This document shows, piece by piece, positions 52,845 to 61,009 of a DNA stretch of 64,000 bases. A model generated the notes under the pieces. It made no database searches and had not been told where the DNA came from. It was given only the letters and a program-made list of their open reading frames with translations. Position numbers and translations under genes: made by a program. The DNA lies in NCBI RefSeq assembly GCF_003697815.1, contig NZ_RDQG01000039.1, forward strand, positions 1 to 64,000, in the 5' to 3' direction. The stretch comes from Halalkalicoccus subterraneus (GTDB lineage Archaea > Halobacteriota > Halobacteria > Halobacteriales > Halalkalicoccaceae). Position 1 is the first letter of the stretch. Each line of letters starts with the position of its first letter.

Positions 52845-53411
52845 TTACGATTCCAGCTCGAGTTCGGCGAGCACTTCATCCTCGTGCCGAGATGCGACAC
52901 GGTAGATGGCGTTGAAGAACTCCTTGTTCATCTGGATTTCGTCGCCACGCTGTTTCATTGCCCGATAGTTTACTTCGGCCAGCAAATCGTTCATCTCGCT
53001 GTGAACACGATCGAACAGGTAGACGTTCACATTCCGGAGATCATCGACCGTAAGACCCTGCTCCTGTGCGGCAAGGAAGAGTTCGCGGATAGATGCGTCT
53101 GGCGGCACGTCTGCCGGAATATCTGTTGTATCTGGCGTATCTTCTGTGTCTGGTATGTCTGTTGTTTCTTCAGTATCTTCTATATCTGTCCTATCTGCTG
53201 TATCTGACGTAGCTGATCCATCTGCTGAGACTGATGTGCCTTCTCTACCTTCTGTTCCTGTGTCCACTGTGCCTGTTGTATCTTGCGTATCTGTTGTGCC
53301 TTCTGTATCTGCTGTATCTTGCGCGTCTGGCGAATTAATGTCCGTGTCGCCGCCACGAACTTCTTCCATATTCCACATCCGCTGCTTCCGATTGTCAAGG
53401 TCGTCGCTCAT
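52845..53411 (-). CDS. Partner protein of plasmid ParA with Asp-Thr-rich linker
   Basis: This 188-residue protein is coded directly after parA with a four-base overlap, the position of a ParB-like or adaptor partner. Residues about 25-105 are a low-complexity Asp/Thr/Glu linker made of units such as DTQDTTGTVDT. The C-terminal 85 residues are folded and helical (SIRELFLAAQEQGLTVDDLR, then FDRVHSEMNDLLAEVNYRAM). No known ParB motif is seen, so the DNA-binding mode is open. The linker DNA itself is a run of near-repeats of TGTATCT-like units. Confidence 0.65.
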   Translation of the reverse strand: MSDDLDNRKQRMWNMEEVRGGDTDINSPDAQDTADTEGTTDTQDTTGTVDTGTEGREGTSVSADGSATSDTADRTDIEDTEETTDIPDTEDTPDTTDIPADVPPDASIRELFLAAQEQGLTVDDLRNVNVYLFDRVHSEMNDLLAEVNYRAMKQRGDEIQMNKEFFNAIYRVASRHEDEVLAELELES

Positions 53412-54241
53412 GCGTTCGCCTCCCGGGTTGTATCGACAGCCTGTAGCTGAGTGGCTACGTCATTCGCCAGTTTATCGTATGCTGCACGGACATCGTCGGT
53501 CTTTGCTGGGTCCTCATGCTGGAAGATGGACTTCCCATTGTTCCAGGCACGTTTGATCGCGGTCCGTTGGTAGATATCGTACGTATCCCACGGCGAATCG
53601 TGCCAGAATTCCAGCATTTCCCGTTGATCGCTGTCGTTACTCCGGTCGTCAATCTCGTTCACGACCAGTGCCACGACCTCAATCGATACGTCGGGGAAAC
53701 TGTTCTCAAGATAGGTGATTTCCTCCTGCATGTCTTCGACCGCAGAGATAAACCGGCGTTTTGGCTGGACCGGGATGATTACGTTCTCGGCAGCGACCAG
53801 TGCGTTGTCCAAGATACGAGAGAGATCGGGCGGACAATCGATCACGATCACGTCATAGTCACGGTCCAGCTCCTGCAGTGCTAGCTTCAACCGCATTTCA
53901 GCATTCGCGACCTGTCCTAGTTTGTCTTTCAAGCCTTTCATCGCCATATTTGCCGGGATGACATCGAACTCGGCATGGCCCTGGATGAGGTCGTTGATCT
54001 CGCTAGTCCGTGCCGGGTCCGTGAGCACTTGATGAAGTGAAAGGACCTTCTGGTGGTAGAGGTCGCCATTTTCGCCGTCCCGATTTTTGAATCCAGTACC
54101 CTCGCTTGCGACGCCTTGCGGATCAAGATCGATCAACAAGGTATCTTTTCCCTGGTTTGCGTACGCTCCAGCTAGTCCTAGTGCCGTAGTGGTTTTTCCT
54201 GCTCCGCCAGCTTGGTTCGCGACTGCGATGGTGTCTGTCAT
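53408..54241 (-). CDS. parA: ParA-family partition ATPase
   Basis: This 277-residue ATPase segregates plasmid copies. Walker A is NQAGGAGKTT (residues 9-18). In canonical ParA this is K-G-G-x-x-K, and here the first, signature Lys is Ala. Walker A' (LLIDLDPQG) and Walker B (VIVIDCPPDLS) are normal. The ATG at 54241 starts MTDTIAVANQ; a start ten codons earlier is also open (MGVDTPDTPD). The next gene overlaps by four bases and should encode its partner. It sits between the origin and the partner gene. Confidence 0.85.
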   Translation of the reverse strand: MTDTIAVANQAGGAGKTTTALGLAGAYANQGKDTLLIDLDPQGVASEGTGFKNRDGENGDLYHQKVLSLHQVLTDPARTSEINDLIQGHAEFDVIPANMAMKGLKDKLGQVANAEMRLKLALQELDRDYDVIVIDCPPDLSRILDNALVAAENVIIPVQPKRRFISAVEDMQEEITYLENSFPDVSIEVVALVVNEIDDRSNDSDQREMLEFWHDSPWDTYDIYQRTAIKRAWNNGKSIFQHEDPAKTDDVRAAYDKLANDVATQLQAVDTTREANA

Positions 54242-54408
54242 ATCTGGTGTGTCTGGTGTATCTACTCCCAAGGTCTTATTTGTACGTCAGACACATGATC
54301 TACAACCCACATATCGGGAAGATCTATTTTAAGAAAGTAGAGACGCTTAGAACGAGTGGAAAACCAGGAGAAGGTAGATATTGTACTGACCCTCCCCCAC
54401 CCCATGAG

Positions 54409-54642
54409 TTCCGCTGTTAACGGAAGAACGACTGTATCACCTCCATAGGAGGAGGTGATTTGTCGGTCGGTGAAAACGCCCTGCGGATATGGTTTTTAGC
54501 CTATATACTTAATACTATATTAGATTTCTAGATATATTATCAGCAGGACTGTCTAGTATGGTCGTCACAGTAACTGTCCTAACAGCGGAAGCAGTGGGGG
54601 GAGGGTCTAGTGACTTATCGTCGCTAACAGCGGAAGCAGTGG
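54409..54642. other. Probable replication origin: 13-bp repeats, hairpin and AT-rich stretch
   Basis: CTAACAGCGGAAGCAGTGG occurs at 54579-54597 and again at 54624-54642. Its core is inverted at 54409-54419 (TTCCGCTGTTA) and, on the other side of the Orc gene, at 55926-55938. Between them is an AT-rich stretch of about 50 bp (54488-54540) that could be the unwinding element. The arrangement of inverted repeats around an AT-rich core next to orc1/cdc6 is that of haloarchaeal origins. Confidence 0.65.
54436..54459. other. Perfect 9-bp hairpin inside the origin region
   Basis: ATCACCTCC (54436-54444) pairs with GGAGGTGAT (54451-54459) over a 6-bp loop. It may be part of the origin or end transcription of the leftward orc gene. 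One arm is identical to the 3' end of archaeal 16S rRNA and the other to a full Shine-Dalgarno sequence, which could be chance. Confidence 0.5.
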
Positions 54643-54644
54643 TG

Positions 54645-55850
54645 TCAGGCTTCTGCTTCAGCCCCTAGAAGTTCTTTCAGACCGGACTTCACGCTGGAGA
54701 CGGGTTGGTCCAGCTTGTGTTTCTTGTACTTTCCACCACTCTTCCCGCGATTAATCTGGGTTGAGGAGATGATTCCGAGTGTCTCAAGTTCGGCAAGATA
54801 TTCACGGATCGCCCGATCGGAGATCGGATCACTTCCTTCGCGTTCACATAGAGTCTCGTACGGTGCCCTGATCTCTCGTGTTCGTGCCGGTGAATCACCC
54901 TGTTCTTCGAGAATGGTTAGTGCCCAGAGTACCAGTTGTCCGTGCTGGGAGTAATTATCAATACCTTTGATTATTTGGTCGGTTTGAAGGCGATCTCTGG
55001 CTTGACGGACATGGAGTTCCGTTACGTGGTCAGCGTTGGTTTCTCGAGCAATGTCACCACTTTCAAGCAATAGGTCCAATGCTTGGCGGGCGTCTCCCGA
55101 GTCTTTTGCACCGAATGCGGCACACAGATCGATCACGCCATCCTTCAGCACGTTTTCTTGAAATGCGACAGCTTCGCGTTGCCGCAGGACCTCGCAGAGT
55201 TCAGTGGCGTCGTAGGCGCTGAACGAGACCTCTTTCTCACAGAGACTAGACCGGACTTTGGAACTCAGCTGTTTTCGGAAGTTCAGATCGTTCGAGATTC
55301 CGATGACACCAAGTTTTGTGTTTACTATGTCGGCGTTTGACCGGGCGCGTGGTAGTTTGTAGAGGAGGCTGTCATCTTTGATGTGGTCCACCTCGTCGAG
55401 GACGATGAGGACGGTGCCACCGATCTGATCGAGTTCCTCGAACAGAAATTCGTAGACAGATGCTTGGGGGTAGCCGGTATTAGAGATCTGGTTTGCGGGA
55501 TTGCGGAGCCTATTGATGATCGCGACTGCGGTTTGGTAGCTGGTATTGAGACCATCGCAGTTGATTTCAATAGTGTTGAGGTCCAGTCCATCGATATTGG
55601 TGGCGTCGCGTTCGAGACGATCCAGGAGGAAACGGGTGGCTGCGGTTTTGCCGACACCGCTTTTTCCGTAGATGAAGATATTGGATGGGGTTTCGCCCTC
55701 GATGACGGGCTGGAGTGCGGCGTGGTATTGCGTAAGTTCTTCATCGCGACCGACCAGTTCGTCGGGCGTCCATTCTTCCAGTAGGGCTTCTCGTTCTTTG
55801 AAGATGCTTCCAGTTGGTTTGAAGCTGAATGCGGTCATTGCACATGGCAT
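54645..55850 (-). CDS. cdc6: Orc1/Cdc6-type replication initiator
   Basis: This 401-residue initiator is an AAA+ protein. Walker A is YGKSGVGKTA (61-70), Walker B VLIVLDEVDH near 143-152, sensor 1 ISNDLNF near 189, and sensor 2 is in the GDARQALDLL region near 263. A C-terminal winged helix (from about 310) should bind the flanking repeats. It starts MPCAMTAFSF; the ATG four codons in (55838) is an alternative. With ParA next door it defines this part of the window as a replicon of its own. Confidence 0.92.
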   Translation of the reverse strand: MPCAMTAFSFKPTGSIFKEREALLEEWTPDELVGRDEELTQYHAALQPVIEGETPSNIFIYGKSGVGKTAATRFLLDRLERDATNIDGLDLNTIEINCDGLNTSYQTAVAIINRLRNPANQISNTGYPQASVYEFLFEELDQIGGTVLIVLDEVDHIKDDSLLYKLPRARSNADIVNTKLGVIGISNDLNFRKQLSSKVRSSLCEKEVSFSAYDATELCEVLRQREAVAFQENVLKDGVIDLCAAFGAKDSGDARQALDLLLESGDIARETNADHVTELHVRQARDRLQTDQIIKGIDNYSQHGQLVLWALTILEEQGDSPARTREIRAPYETLCEREGSDPISDRAIREYLAELETLGIISSTQINRGKSGGKYKKHKLDQPVSSVKSGLKELLGAEAEA

Positions 55851-55871
55851 CTCATCCGCTCTATGTTAACC

Positions 55872-55938
55872 TTTGGTTCCGCTGGTTCCGTTGTTTGGAT
55901 TTGTTTATATACTCTGACTCCGCTACTTCCGCTGTTAG
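55872..55938. repeat. Origin-type repeats upstream of the Orc1/Cdc6 gene
   Basis: CTTCCGCTGTTAG (55926-55938) is the exact inverse of CTAACAGCGGAAG found at 54579 and 54624. Related shorter units GGTTCCGCTGGTTCCG (55875-55890) and ACTCCGCT (about 55917) precede it. They likely bind the initiator and may autoregulate its gene. Confidence 0.6.
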
Positions 55939-56009
55939 AAGTTCAGTTTTGTATTCGATCAAATGGTTTTGGAGGTTTCTAGTTCGTGCCGATCTCGATA
56001 TAGTTCTGA

Positions 56010-56068
56010 TGTGCAAGCTATGTGCAAAGCGACGAAACCATTATGCAGCTGTGTGCAAAACTTGCACA
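56010..56068 (+). promoter_or_regulatory. TGTGCAA operator cluster of the RHH-PIN operon
   Basis: TGTGCAA occurs at 56010-56016 and 56021-56027, and at 56052-56058 it is paired with its inverse TTGCACA (56062-56068) around a 3-bp spacer. The perfect dyad is four bases before the antitoxin start. This is the arrangement expected for cooperative binding of an autorepressing ribbon-helix-helix antitoxin. Confidence 0.65.
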
Positions 56069-56072
56069 TAAG

Positions 56073-56441
56073 ATGAGTGCGAGTGATGAACCTCGACGGG
56101 TCCACTTTCAGTCCCCAGAGTACCTTGTCGAACGTCTCGATGCGATCGCTGATCTCTTCGACAAGGATCGGACGGATCTCCTCGTGGAAGCCATTCGAGA
56201 GTATATCGAGGACACCGCGGATAGCAAGACCTTCCAGGAACTGGTCGCGGCCCAGTACTACGACAATCAGATTGAGTTCGAGACCGTCAAACAATTGGTT
56301 GGTGCTGAGACTGCTCAGCGGCTCCGCCTCCTCAAAGCGGATCTCGAGGGTGAGCCACTGGACCTTGCTGCTCCGGATGACGTCGACATCTATGATGGGG
56401 ATGCGACAACGGTTGCTACCGATGACGCCGACGAGCGATGA
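56073..56441 (+). CDS. Ribbon-helix-helix antitoxin
   Basis: This 122-residue protein starts MSASDEPRRVHFQSPEYLVE. The RHH unit is RVHFQSPEYLVERLDAIADL followed by DKDRTDLLVEAIREYIED (about residues 9-48). The rest is helical and acidic and should wrap the toxin. The frame is open upstream, but those codons are the TGTGCAA operator repeats. The stop overlaps the PIN gene start by four bases, giving the antitoxin-then-toxin order of VapBC-like systems. Confidence 0.75.
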   Translation: MSASDEPRRVHFQSPEYLVERLDAIADLFDKDRTDLLVEAIREYIEDTADSKTFQELVAAQYYDNQIEFETVKQLVGAETAQRLRLLKADLEGEPLDLAAPDDVDIYDGDATTVATDDADER

Positions 56442-57007
56442 GCAGGCCGCGCATGCAGACGGTCGTCGTTGACACGAGTTCACTCATCAGTCTCGCGGTG
56501 CCGCGTGCCGACGCTGACTATGAGACTGACAGTGCACCGGACCCCCTCCAGTATCTCCTCACCTCATGTAATGTCTTTCTGCCGTCCGAAGTCATTACAG
56601 AGCTACGCGATATCGCGCAGTATCAGGACATCCATGGTGCTGCGGCGACCAATGTCCTTGCTGCTCGCGACTACTATACGATCATCGATCCGTATGACCG
56701 ATCGGATACAATCGAAGCACGACCGACATTCGGTCTTGACGATGGCGAAACCGATGGAATCGTCCTTGCGAACGCTCTTGATGTCGACGGCTTTCTGACC
56801 GACGAATTCGGCGGAACGAACTTCGCTCTGGTCCATGCTGCGCTTCGGGGACCGCGAATCATTCCGACACCACGGTTAATCTGTGATTACGCTCATAACG
56901 ATCACATGACTCATGAAGAGGCGCGAACGCTCATCATGACGATTAGCGCGCATCGTAGTTGGGAGAACAGCCCCTACGTTACCCAATTACTGGCTCTCCT
57001 AGAGTGA
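56438..57007 (+). CDS. PIN-domain toxin, VapC-like
   Basis: This 189-residue PIN protein starts MSRPRMQTVVVDTSSLISLA: the first acidic residue is Asp12 in VVDTSS. LPSEVITELRDIAQYQDIHG supplies the conserved Glu, and GLDDGETDGIVLANAL followed by GFLTDEFGGTN the remaining Asp residues. PIN toxins are metal-dependent RNases. Coupled to the RHH gene and close to the replication genes, it probably stabilises the plasmid. It is longer than typical VapC (about 130), with a C-terminal helical extension. Confidence 0.78.
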   Translation: MSRPRMQTVVVDTSSLISLAVPRADADYETDSAPDPLQYLLTSCNVFLPSEVITELRDIAQYQDIHGAAATNVLAARDYYTIIDPYDRSDTIEARPTFGLDDGETDGIVLANALDVDGFLTDEFGGTNFALVHAALRGPRIIPTPRLICDYAHNDHMTHEEARTLIMTISAHRSWENSPYVTQLLALLE

Positions 57008-57225
57008 TGTTCTCTCTTTATCCCCCTGTACGTGAGAGGAATTCTATACTGAGGTGAATACATATTACTATTGAATATATTTTGTCCACCGGATGGGTAT
57101 TTTCATTGTCCAACAAAAGCTGGTCGTTATTTGTGGAAGGTCGTTCCTGATTCGTACCTTTTCATACCGTGACAATCTCTAAGTCGCAATCCTTGATACA
57201 TGCGGGGTGCTGATCTTTCAGCAGT

Positions 57226-57537
57226 ATGAATGATGACGAGTGGTCAGCGGTCCGGTATCAATTTGATGAACCAATTGATCTTCTCGATGCATTTGAGCAG
57301 GCCGCGATCGAACACTTGGAAGTCTCGAATGAACGTACCATCGTCATCTACAGTCACACAGTTTTCGATCTCGAAGTCGATACCGGGGGTTTAGCCGACG
57401 CCCAATCCATTTCTATTGAGGTCTTTGATGTCTCCTCAGACCACACTGCTCCCAATGATCCCGATCCAGTAGCACTCACCGAATCGGTGATCGATGAACT
57501 CACAGCCACTGTTCGTGTCGGCTGGGAGCGCCGCTGA
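57226..57537 (+). CDS. Conserved small acidic protein, unknown function
   Basis: This 103-residue protein begins MNDDEWSAVRYQFDEPIDLL. It has alternating strands and helices (RTIVIYSHTVFDLEVDTGGL, then SISIEVFDVSS) and no membrane span or signal. Codon use is normal for the region. It is isolated between the PIN gene and the TRAM gene. Confidence 0.6.
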   Translation: MNDDEWSAVRYQFDEPIDLLDAFEQAAIEHLEVSNERTIVIYSHTVFDLEVDTGGLADAQSISIEVFDVSSDHTAPNDPDPVALTESVIDELTATVRVGWERR

Positions 57538-57594
57538 ACGTTCTCCAGGCCGGTCGTCTGATCAGTTCTGGAGAGTAGTACTGAGGCTCTGGCT

Positions 57595-58026
57595 CTACTC
57601 TCGTTGCTCTATAATGCTCGCAAAAGCGACGTTCGACTGGACGGTTTCGATTCGAACCGTTACCTCTTCATCGGGTTTAGCGTTCGCAACGATCACGACG
57701 AATCCTCGCTCGACACGGGCAATACCATCCCCTTGATCACCGAGCGTATCGATCGTTACCGTTCGGACCTCGCCTTCTGTAACTGGTGGCTCCGACCTCT
57801 CTCCGGTTGAGGAAGAGGTTGAAGCAGTAGCCTGTGAGGTTGTGTTCCAATTATCGTCCGCTGCGTCTTCGGTCTCAGTCGGAAGGATGGCGATTTGGTA
57901 GACTTCTTCTGGATTCACCGTCGCCTGTTCGACCAGCTCTGTTGGAATCTCAATCTGCAGTCTTCCCTCTGTCTCGGTCAGTTGACTCGTTATGAGGGCG
58001 TGAAGCCGATCTGGAATTGAAACCAT
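57595..58026 (-). CDS. TRAM-domain protein
   Basis: This 143-residue protein ends in a TRAM domain (about 85-140): VTIDTLGDQGDGIARVERGF, VVIVANAKPDEEV, then VAFASIIEQ. TRAM domains bind RNA and in archaea single-domain TRAM proteins act as RNA chaperones. The N-terminal half has a strand-rich part (RLQIEIPTELVEQATVNPEE) and a Ser/Thr linker. The extra N-terminal domain is a haloarchaeal variation of unknown role. Confidence 0.85.
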   Translation of the reverse strand: MVSIPDRLHALITSQLTETEGRLQIEIPTELVEQATVNPEEVYQIAILPTETEDAADDNWNTTSQATASTSSSTGERSEPPVTEGEVRTVTIDTLGDQGDGIARVERGFVVIVANAKPDEEVTVRIETVQSNVAFASIIEQRE

Positions 58027-58138
58027 TGATATTTGTCATCGGTAGCTGATTGTATGTAACCCTGCGGAATCGTTTCCGGCAAACTTGTCTGCTACAGCGT
58101 GTTTGTTGCTGTATGTCGCCGTTATCTCACTCCATACG

Positions 58139-58513
58139 ATGTCACTGGAGCAGTCTGCAGACACCTCTCTCAGCAAGCAGCTACAGATCCTTTGCGATGA
58201 TGCTCCTCAACGCTTTAATCTGTTAGAACGTTATATAGAAGATCTTAGACAGGCTCTCGAACAGACGGATCGGAACTACGCCTCAGCAAAACAGCTGTAT
58301 GCAATATGGGATGATCCGCCGTTTCAGCCACAGATCCTCGGCCAGCTCCTGAGTACTGCCGCGGGTCTCGAAATTTTACAGGTTTATACCCATCGGAGCA
58401 ATCACAATCGGTACGACCTCACTGCGTACGATTCGGCACGGATGGGGCGGCTTATACTACTGTTTACCGATGGGACAGCGTCAACGAGCGATGCGGAGCC
58501 TTCCGAGCGATAG
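58139..58513 (+). CDS. Hypothetical helical protein
   Basis: This 124-residue protein from the ATG at 58139 (MSLEQSADTSLSKQLQILCD) has a helical N-terminal half, then FQPQILGQLLSTAAGLEILQ and HRSNHNRYDLTAYDS. The shape (helices, then a short wing-like part with Asn-His-Asn-Arg-Tyr-Asp-Leu) could be a winged helix, but this is uncertain. It converges with the padR gene. Confidence 0.5.
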   Translation: MSLEQSADTSLSKQLQILCDDAPQRFNLLERYIEDLRQALEQTDRNYASAKQLYAIWDDPPFQPQILGQLLSTAAGLEILQVYTHRSNHNRYDLTAYDSARMGRLILLFTDGTASTSDAEPSER

Positions 58514-58520
58514 CTTTTCT

Positions 58521-58811
58521 TCAGGCTGTGTTGAGAGTGTCCTGGAGATACTGGTGCTCCCACTCTCTCCGAGCGTCAATTTCGCGTTGCCCACGCGCTG
58601 TGAGTGCATAGCTATTTGTTCGACGATCCATCTGTGATTTTTCGACAAGGCCTTTGTTGACGAGTGTATCGAGATTCGGGTAGAGTCGCCCATGGTGGAT
58701 TTCTGTCTCATAGTACTCCTCGAGTTCGTCTTTGAGTGCGAGCCCGTGCGGTTCGTCCAATCCACTGATCACGTACAAGAGATCCCGCTGGAAGCCGGTG
58801 AGATCATACAT
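58521..58811 (-). CDS. PadR-family regulator (PhiH1 repressor-like)
   Basis: This 96-residue winged-helix regulator reads MYDLTGFQRDLLYVISGLDE, GLALKDELEEYYETEIHHGR, LYPNLDTLVNKGLVEK, then a wing RRTNSYALTARG and a C-terminal helix. This is the haloarchaeal PadR type related to the phage PhiH1 repressor. It stands alone; its targets are unknown. A truncated relative lies at 58962-59147. Confidence 0.85.
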   Translation of the reverse strand: MYDLTGFQRDLLYVISGLDEPHGLALKDELEEYYETEIHHGRLYPNLDTLVNKGLVEKSQMDRRTNSYALTARGQREIDARREWEHQYLQDTLNTA

Positions 58812-58961
58812 AGTGTTATATTGACTAGCAACGTTGTCAACTTATCGCATCGTCTACGCTATGAATGTAGCTGATTTAATACTATGCTGGCTTACGGCAA
58901 TGAAAATAGCGAGCCCTTCCATTTGACCCCAATTCCCTCTCTTCACGTGGCTCGTAGGATA

Positions 58962-59147
58962 TTACTCGACAAGGGTGTGGATATCACTAGCCTGGTCGTC
59001 GTCAGTGATGAGTTTCGACGTTCGCCAGGTGAGTTCCCCAAACAATAGCTCGTAGCCCGTCTCGGGCAGTTCGTACTGATTCGTTCGCTTGTCGAGTTCA
59101 CTTTTCGCAACGAGCCCTCGTTTGACGGGATCGTCGAGGTTGGGCAA
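58962..59147 (-). pseudogene. Truncated PadR-family regulator
   Basis: The frame begins at a TTG with PNLDDPVKRGLVAKSELDKR, TNQYELPETGYELL and a short C-terminal part. It aligns with the second half of the PadR protein at 58521-58811 (YPNLDTLVNKGLVEKSQMDR). The first helices are missing upstream, where a cut-off DUF2270 gene begins. It is a remnant. Confidence 0.65.
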
Positions 59148-59220
59148 TCAGCAGTTCGTTCATGCGGTCAACTCACGAGCGTTACGTCGATCCATCTACA
59201 AATTCTCTGCATACCCCCGA

Positions 59221-59505
59221 TTAGCGGCGAGCCTCAATCTGAAGGAAGACACCGACCGCGACCATCCCTATGAGGAGAATATGATGGGGATTATCTCGGT
59301 TAGAAACCGTACATGTAAGGATCGCTACCATTACTGCCACAGTCCAATAGGTCGTCTGATCAAGGCGTTTGCGCCACGTCGTCATACAATTCATCTCTCC
59401 ACGGTAGAGGTGAGCCATGGCCGATCTAAGTCCGCCGCTCTCATCGACGATTTCTCGTCCGAACTCGTTGGATAGAATTCCTCGTCGTTTGACTCTTCCA
59501 TACAT
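59221..59505 (-). pseudogene. Truncated DUF2270 membrane protein
   Basis: These 94 codons match the N-terminal part of DUF2270 proteins: GLRSAMAHLYRGEMNCMTTW, RKRLDQTTYWTVAVMVAILT, then HHILLIGMVAVGVFLQIEAR and a stop. Full-length members continue for more than 100 residues with YREYD-type sequence and further spans. The 3' part is gone; the PadR remnant follows at once, so a deletion joined the two. Confidence 0.7.
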
Positions 59506-59613
59506 AATGTTACCGCCTACTAACTATTGACGTTGGCTCTACAATCAGTGTCTCAATCGTACTGCTCTTCTGCCGCAAGACTAGCAAAAACGGCTCAGAA
59601 ACGCGACTCTCTG

Positions 59614-59877
59614 CTATGATTGGATCTTCTCAACGATCTCCGTTGCCTGCTCTTTTGCTTTGTCCTCGCCAACGGTTTTCTTGATCAGAACGCTTTGGAC
59701 TTCCCAGTCATCACTATCATCCTTCTCACCGGTTCGCACCTCGGCGCCCTCTGAAACGGATTCGGCGGGTTCTTTCGCCCAATCAGGTGTCCGAATCGTC
59801 TCATACTGATCGGGATCGCGAAAGCGCACGTGGATATAGTCGTCCTCGGTCTCAACGGATTGAATTTCGGGCATCAT
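59614..59877 (-). CDS. Conserved small acidic protein, unknown function
   Basis: This 87-residue protein starts at the ATG at 59877 (MMPEIQSVETEDDYIHVRFR). A small alpha/beta protein with GEKDDSDDWEVQSVLIKK and a C-terminal amphipathic helix. It looks like a common haloarchaeal family of unknown role. It lies downstream of a larger membrane-protein gene on the same strand. Confidence 0.65.
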   Translation of the reverse strand: MMPEIQSVETEDDYIHVRFRDPDQYETIRTPDWAKEPAESVSEGAEVRTGEKDDSDDWEVQSVLIKKTVGEDKAKEQATEIVEKIQS

Positions 59878-59956
59878 TCGTAATACAACAGCCACCGTCT
59901 AAACAATTAGGGAGGAGTAATACTATGAAAACAACTCCACAGGGAGACAAAGGAGA

Positions 59957-61009
59957 TCAAGAGTCGTCAAAGTCAGTATTCGACCGAACAACAGCATCTG
60001 AGAGCTGTGAATTAAATGGAAATTTGTCAGCCATTCGCTGGGCTATAATCGTCAAACGAATAATATAGGAACTCAAGAGAAGAAATGGTACAAATCCCGC
60101 AATCAGAACGGCTGGGATAAGCACAGTTAGAGTCGCTGACGACACCAACGGCACAGAGGCTGGGGCTGTATACAACAACATTACAATGACACTTGAGAGC
60201 TGTACTGGGAGTCCAATATAGAGGAGGAACCGAGAGAGTTCCGCTACTTCAGATTCGATAAACGTTGTCTGAAACATTCGGGTTGCGACGACAATATACT
60301 CCAATTTATCAGTCAATTGATCGAGTTGTTCCGTGACTTGGTCGGTAAACTCGTCGGAATGCTCCATTTGAAGATACCAGGCCCGATGAGCGTGGTTCTC
60401 GTAATCCGCATTTACAGAGGTAAATAATGCATGTTTCAACTCACTCGCTGGATGTTCAAGGAACTCCACTACCTGATCGGTATGTGCCTGAAATCCAGTA
60501 ATGAGGTCTTCAAGTTCGTTATGAGCCCTCTTTGTTCGGGCTTGTGATGAGAGTTGTTCGAGAGACTCCAGATCGTCGCGTACATTTGCAAAGAGAAACA
60601 GGAAGAAGATAGCAGGTTTCACTGGCATGACTGACTGGCTGATCGTTTTGCTAATATCTTCACGATACGAGATTGTTTCAGCCATCTCAGCTCGGATTTC
60701 GTCAGGTGATTCAAGTTCTCGTCCGAGGAGAAACTGGCTGAGTGAAGTAATAATAGAAATAAGTGTGAAATTAGCCGTGATCAGCGCGAACAGTAAGAAG
60801 AGAATAGGTCTTTCTGACTCCAATGGAATAAACCCCAACGACATGACTACTAGTAACGTACCAGCCAGGAGGACAATCTGAAAGATACTCACTAGCATTC
60901 GGTTACCCGTCACTATGATCCACTCCCAAGGGCCATCCACGAGTAGAGAAAATTCGAACATAAGCCACGATGTGAAGTTGGTTTTCGTCGTCTGTGTTAA
61001 TCTGCCCAT
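59957..61009 (-). CDS. Membrane protein with cytoplasmic helical domain, unknown function
   Basis: This 350-residue protein has spans near residues 38-60, 68-90, 256-276 and 284-312, plus a shorter hydrophobic stretch near 130. Between them is a soluble helical domain (about 145-250: RDDLESLEQLSSQARTKRAH, then SDEFTDQVTEQLDQLTDKLE). This two-plus-two span layout with a helical middle is seen in several uncharacterised haloarchaeal proteins. No catalytic motif was found. Confidence 0.65.
   Translation of the reverse strand: MGRLTQTTKTNFTSWLMFEFSLLVDGPWEWIIVTGNRMLVSIFQIVLLAGTLLVVMSLGFIPLESERPILFLLFALITANFTLISIITSLSQFLLGRELESPDEIRAEMAETISYREDISKTISQSVMPVKPAIFFLFLFANVRDDLESLEQLSSQARTKRAHNELEDLITGFQAHTDQVVEFLEHPASELKHALFTSVNADYENHAHRAWYLQMEHSDEFTDQVTEQLDQLTDKLEYIVVATRMFQTTFIESEVAELSRFLLYIGLPVQLSSVIVMLLYTAPASVPLVSSATLTVLIPAVLIAGFVPFLLLSSYIIRLTIIAQRMADKFPFNSQLSDAVVRSNTDFDDS

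Noticed and set aside
53100-53340. Run of short near-repeats, considered as a CRISPR array
   Set aside because: The units are irregular 6-15 bp steps inside a coding frame, with no constant repeat and spacer lengths; they encode an Asp/Thr linker.
54436-54459. Hairpin considered as a simple intrinsic terminator
   Set aside because: No T-run follows on either side, so a terminator reading is not well supported; it is kept as an origin-region hairpin.
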